Below are positions 60,101 through 64,000 of a stretch of 64,000 bases of DNA, piece by piece. Location: contig NC_091932.1 of NCBI RefSeq assembly GCF_041260155.1, positions 8,337,304 to 8,401,303 of the forward strand. The letters are read 5' to 3'. Each line of letters opens with the position of its first letter. Positions within the stretch are counted from its first letter, which is position 1. The stretch comes from Ptychodera flava (Eukaryota; Hemichordata; Enteropneusta; Ptychoderidae). The position numbers and the translations under genes were made by a program. The notes below the pieces were generated by a model that was not told where the DNA came from, did no database searches, and saw only the letters and a program-made list of their open reading frames with translations.

Positions 60101-63100
60101 ATTTTCTCAATTCCCGCGTCTGAACAAAGTCTGAACAAGACACTAGCGATACACGCTGTAGTATTGTTGGTATTCATTCACTGCAATATTGAAATTGGCA
60201 CAAAATGTGTGATGTTCTCTAACACTGACTACATTTGAAACATGAATTTTAGCAGATACGTATAATGAGAACTGATCATGCTGATAGGGCTAATGCCATG
60301 GTCAACATCATTTGTATACAGTGTATTTTATAATCACTCGGTAATTTCAGGCTAATCGGCGTGTCCATGAGGTACTGATAGTAGTATCATTATCACCACT
60401 GATACAGGATAAAGTACCCATTTTATCACCCTTCTGCAGACAGAATTTCTGCTTGCAGCAGACAGGCTTGATCAACACTAAAGTGGCCACGGGTGTAACA
60501 TCATTTGAAACACTTGTTGTATCGTTTTCATAATTACTATTGTTGAGAGTGGAAAATAAACATGTACATTTTATTGTGAATAGAGTAGTGTGGACTACTC
60601 ATTAGAAAAATCTACCAATGTGTCTATCATGTCTCAAGAATGAGAATATCATAAAGATACTAACTCCATATCATATATCCTCCACCGGGACCAATGAACA
60701 TTCCATCTTCTGTATTTGTTGTACATGCATGGGTATCAAATGTTCTGGCTGGGTCACCAAGATCAACCCCTCCGGCAGTGAAATCCCGGATACAGCCCTC
60801 AAAACTTCTTTGCGCTTCTTTCTGGTTGTGATTAATGCACAGAGCAAACAATCAATGCAAAATTTTGATCTGTAAATATTTAAATGCATGTTTACTGATC
60901 TCAGAGTTTAAGGTAGTATGCACCTCGAAAGTGAAAGACTCAAACTTTCCTAAATGAAACTTTCAACCATTTTCTTACTAAATCAACATTAAAAATAGGG
61001 GTCACCGTGCAAAGTTTCGAACTAGCGAAACAATTCACCCAACATTTTGCAATATTTGAAATTCAAAATGGCTACCAATCCTGTGTTAACTCTATGTAGT
61101 AAAATTAAACTTTGAATTTTTGAAAATCTTAGATGGTAAAAGTTTTCCTTACTCCAACAGCTTTAAAATGAACCCCCACAAGTGGTAGATCAGAAAAAAA
61201 TTGTAGAGATTTGACAGTCTGCATGTCTGTCCCTGAGGTGCCTTCTACCTTAATGTATACACAGTAATATGGATTTAACTGATTTCTAAAATTATTGAAC
61301 AATTTTAAATTCATTTGTCTAATCAAAGTCAGTAGAGAACTGTGTTGCTCAGAGATATTTGGATAATCAGGCTGTAAAACAAAACAGAAAGTTTTCAGAA
61401 AAATGTACAAACCGGAACATGTTTGGCATCTTCAGGTTTCATAATTCCACCGACGTAGTAGGGAGGTGTAACATTGATTGAACGGGATTTGCCTGGTGCA
61501 GTTCCAGATGTGATGAGGTCTTCATCGATGTGAAGTTCCCCAAAAGCATTGTCTCTGTAAAACCTCACCTATAATATTTTGCAAAAACAGAGAAGACAAA
61601 ATTGATTTCATGTGAGATATTCATGGATGCAAATAGTTGTCATGGCAATATATGATGATTACTTATACTATGGTCAAATAGGGCTGTACAATCAATAGGA
61701 AATCTAAAGGTTTTCTTATCTTTTATTTATATTTCGCCAAGAGTTTCATATCGATTGTACCTTACCGCAAATATAATATTCTTGAAAAGTACAAAACAAT
61801 TACATTAATTAGCAAAATCCACAGTCCACTTACTACTAGACTTATTTGGTGCCAGTTCACTTACTACTAGACTTGATAGTGCCAGTCCACTTACCGTACA
61901 ACTAGACTTACTTGGTGCCAGTCCACTTACAACTAGACTTACTTGGTGCCAGTCCACTTCCTACTAGACTTGATAGTGCCAGTCCACTTACTACTAGACT
62001 TACTTGGTGCCAGTCCACTTACTACTAGACTTACTTGGTGCCAGTCCACTTCCTACTAGACTTGATAGTGCCAGTCCACTTACAACTAGACTTACTCATC
62101 AACAAGACTGAAGAATACAGAGCCAACGCAGGGTAATTTTACATATCAACATAATCCTGCAGGACTCATTTCTCATCAAGTGTCAGACGACCCAAATGAA
62201 AATCTGTTCATTTTTATTAGGGAAAATTTGGCCCAGGTTATTCAGTTGAGACTTTGATCCTTGTAAATTCAAAGTGGTAGATGAAAATTCATGCGTTTTG
62301 CTGTGCTTACCGAGTGCCACTGTCCATCATTGTATGGGTTTTCACTGCCCAGCGTCAGAGCACCACTACCACAATTGAATGCATAGACGATTAAACCATT
62401 GTGAATATACAGGGTGATGAAATCCGTCTGCCTTTCATCTGCTATGTAAAATATCAAGCCATTTGTAGCTTCTGTTTTGATATCAACGGTGAAGTCTGAC
62501 CTGTGGAGACACAATAATATGATTTTGAAGGAATTGTAAATTGTAGGTATATCAGCCATGTTTCTGTAAATGCTATTTGCAAATAAGTACAGTGGCTGTA
62601 TAATACAATGATACTTTTTTACAAAGAGACTACCTTATTACAGTGAGCTGAGTACTCTGAAACTTTCTCAGATGGCATACCATAGTCTATGACTTTACTA
62701 GCATAACTTTCATTAAACATGATACAAAACTTTAAAGGAATTTATGAAAAACCACTTAATACATCCAAACAAAGGCACTTTTGTTAAAATACTAGTGTAA
62801 AGCAAATTATACAGTGTTTCCATACAAGGTGATAAGCAGCAATGCAATGATACTAGAAATACCGGTATTTTGGTCTATCAGTGTCATGAAACTAATTGTA
62901 GGGACATCATCTGATCCACATGGTGACTTGCTTATGTATGCATGAGTATACTCGATGGAAACAATTAGTGTGGGAACAACCTCAACTTTGGATGCAGCAT
63001 TTTGCCAACTGTATCAAATTATTTGGACCAATCAGAAGTCATTATGAAAAAAGCATTTTACTGGCAGTTTTGCAAGAAGAAGACCAGCCACTTAAAGCTC

Positions 63101-64000
63101 TGCTTCAATCAAAGGTATCACTACTGTTTGAAATCAAGTTTACTGCCTTCTTGATGGGAAAAAATGAGCCATACATTCTTTAAGTTCACTTGTACGCCTG
63201 AACTCTGGAGCTTTATGATTTTTGGTATGTAAAGCAAACCACTGAGAAGTTTCATGGCTACTTTCATAAACATCACACAACTGTGCTTCCTAGTTTGAAG
63301 TGATTGAAATCCATCCTAGATTACACTTAAATAAAGCATGACCATGGGTACAATGGACAACTAAAACCTACACATGGCAAATAAAGGTCATCGCATTCGA
63401 CCTTAAAACACCTCTCTGAACAGAACTTTTGGAAGGATAAAAATCTGAAAGTGATCATCATGATCATAACTTCCTAAACACCATAGTTTGCTGAAATGCT
63501 TTGTCGAAAGTTTGGACTCCTGAGAAGTGTTTGAACAATACAAATTTCAAAACAAAATCTCAACAGTGATGGAGGATTATGCATACACACACTTTCATGA
63601 TGTAATCCTGATATACAGTTAATGGAAATTTGAGTATAGTAATCAAAATAGAACTGACATCTTTCCTAATAAACAAAGCAACTATCATTTGTCATGCTCA
63701 TTTCAAAATTTCCCACAGCCCTTGAAATACAAATCTTGATAAGCTGTTGGTTAAACTCACCTGACACGAACTGGTGCAATTAATGTATCATATTCATGCC
63801 TACTATGGACAGTGTTTCCAAACTTTGTACCCCTTTCAGTTTCATCTTGAATCACTCTTGGAGTGAAAGGCAGGCTGCATCCCTCTACTATGCCAACAGT
63901 CACCTCTTGTACAGGTGGCTGTGTTGTACGCTGCACTTCTGGTTCTACAAGTTCACTGGGCTTTTTGATGGCTCCAGCCTCCGGCGTGTCCACTTTCTCT
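54135..64000 (-). CDS. Laminin subunit alpha, C-terminal part (LG4-LG5), partial
   Basis: The exons are 64000-63761 (open at the window edge), 62500-62311, 61568-61413, 60821-60665, 59361-59231, 57309-57210, 56223-56101 and 54286-54135. All are in phase, with ~416 residues and a TAA stop. Laminin alpha chains are basement-membrane subunits whose LG4-LG5 pair binds dystroglycan and heparan sulfate. The first exon holds the LG3-LG4 linker and the start of LG4 (CSLPFTPR...TKFGN). LG4 continues through NGLIFYIADERQ, NDGQWHSV and SFEGCIRDF to a final Cys. LG5 shows SLEMVDGN, LCDGQWHDI, VTLEVDGQ, YVGCIRD and the chain end GAVQLNSCPLS. Conserved DGQWH and GCIRD motifs support LAMA1/2-type homology. 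The donor after 60,665 is weak (GTTAGT). The rest of the gene lies to the right. Confidence 0.94.
54678..54765. repeat. 88-bp short MITE-like repeat, ends AACCCTTTCACC
   Basis: The inverted ends AACCCTTTCACC and GGTGAAAGGGTT surround ~60 bases. Similar sequence is seen at ~50,845-50,932 and ~56,388-56,475. It lies in the last laminin intron. Confidence 0.55.
54921..55066. mobile_element. ~146-bp hairpin, ends AATCCCACACCCCAACGG
   Basis: Arms of ~68 bases are almost perfect, including AGACAGAATTCCCCAACG and its complement near the centre. A related TGTGAGAACA-rich inverted stretch lies at ~55,730-55,800, and CTCACGTCCC at ~55,070 is inverted at ~55,788, so both may be parts of one larger element in the last laminin intron. 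No target duplication was assigned. Confidence 0.65.
57693..58523. mobile_element. 831-bp non-autonomous DNA transposon, TA target
   Basis: The ends TACCGTACTCGTCCGAGTAT and the complement match for ~27 bases (through TAAGCCCC). TA at both outer edges is consistent with Tc1/mariner-pogo type insertion. The AT-rich interior has no transposase. It lies in a laminin LG5 intron. Confidence 0.75.
59641..59874 (+). pseudogene. Fragment with a transposase-like helix-turn-helix
   Basis: A 77-codon plus-strand frame inside a minus-strand laminin intron. Residues ~14-68 read as three helices (SLSEDVASLIVQNIRD ... YKETSKRFKISVEGARKVWKRY) like the DNA-binding N-terminus of cut-and-paste transposases. 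No catalytic part follows before the stop, so this is probably a dead fragment. The exact family is unknown. Confidence 0.45.
60912..61249. mobile_element. 338-bp MITE flanked by TTAA
   Basis: The inverted ends GGTAGTATGCACCTC and GAGGTGCCTTCTACC are flanked by TTAA at 60,908-60,911 and 61,250-61,253, as in piggyBac-type insertion (family inferred from the duplication only). A partial relative lies at ~31,986-32,200. It is in the laminin intron between the two LG4 exons at 61,413 and 60,821. Confidence 0.65.
61827..62097. repeat. Minisatellite, nine ~30-36-bp units, in a laminin intron
   Basis: Units follow the pattern CACTTACTACTAGACTTACT + TGGTGCCAGTC, with a variant reading GACTTGATAGTGCC. 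Higher-order alternation of the two variants is visible. On the laminin sense strand many units read GTAAGT. Confidence 0.93.

Noticed and set aside
61827-62097. CRISPR array
   Set aside because: Contiguous ~30-bp repeats without unique spacers, in a eukaryotic intron; this is a minisatellite.

Overview
The window reads as nuclear DNA of an invertebrate animal. Genes are split into short exons with GT-AG introns and long intergenic stretches, they encode extracellular-matrix and scavenger-type domains (laminin G, CUB, WSC, SRCR), and small non-autonomous DNA transposons are abundant. An invertebrate deuterostome (hemichordate or lancelet type) is my best guess, but nothing here fixes the phylum. 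I see no rRNA, tRNA, CRISPR array, LTR element or virus-like element. Exon models were built by eye from splice signals and reading phase; transposon edges are by eye as well.

Positions 1-24,560 are two head-to-tail copies of a unit of about 12.3 kb (1-12,290 and 12,357-24,560). Each carries one minus-strand gene for a type I membrane receptor: signal peptide, (SRCR), WSC, CUB, Thr/Ser-rich stalk, one membrane span, and a tail with three Tyr-x-x-Leu/Ile motifs. The right copy has an SRCR domain. The left copy lacks it, and transposon-derived sequence lies where those exons would be. The order WSC-CUB-TM resembles Kremen without its kringle.

Positions 24,560-41,370 have no gene I can support. 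They hold PIF/Harbinger-like elements with TTA or TAA target duplications, a 984-bp fold-back element with a 9-bp target duplication, G-run elements, and a striking series of very short hairpin insertions (18-41 bp). These begin CA and end TG, most are flanked by exact or near-exact 7-bp target duplications, and one sits in a site whose empty version is present 560 bp away. Two longer relatives (145 and 122 bp) occur at 47.4-47.8 kb. Their CANRG ends and 7-bp duplications point to the P superfamily. This is the most unusual signal in the window.

Positions 41,370-45,890 hold a complete plus-strand gene of eight coding exons for a 614-residue FAD-dependent oxidoreductase related to FOXRED2, without the signal peptide of the vertebrate ER protein. 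Positions 54,135-64,000 hold the 3' end of a minus-strand laminin alpha gene (LG4 and LG5, eight exons), which continues past the right edge. The two genes converge on an AT-rich, transposon-rich interval. One laminin intron contains a minisatellite that places twelve GTAAGT donor-like sequences on the sense strand.
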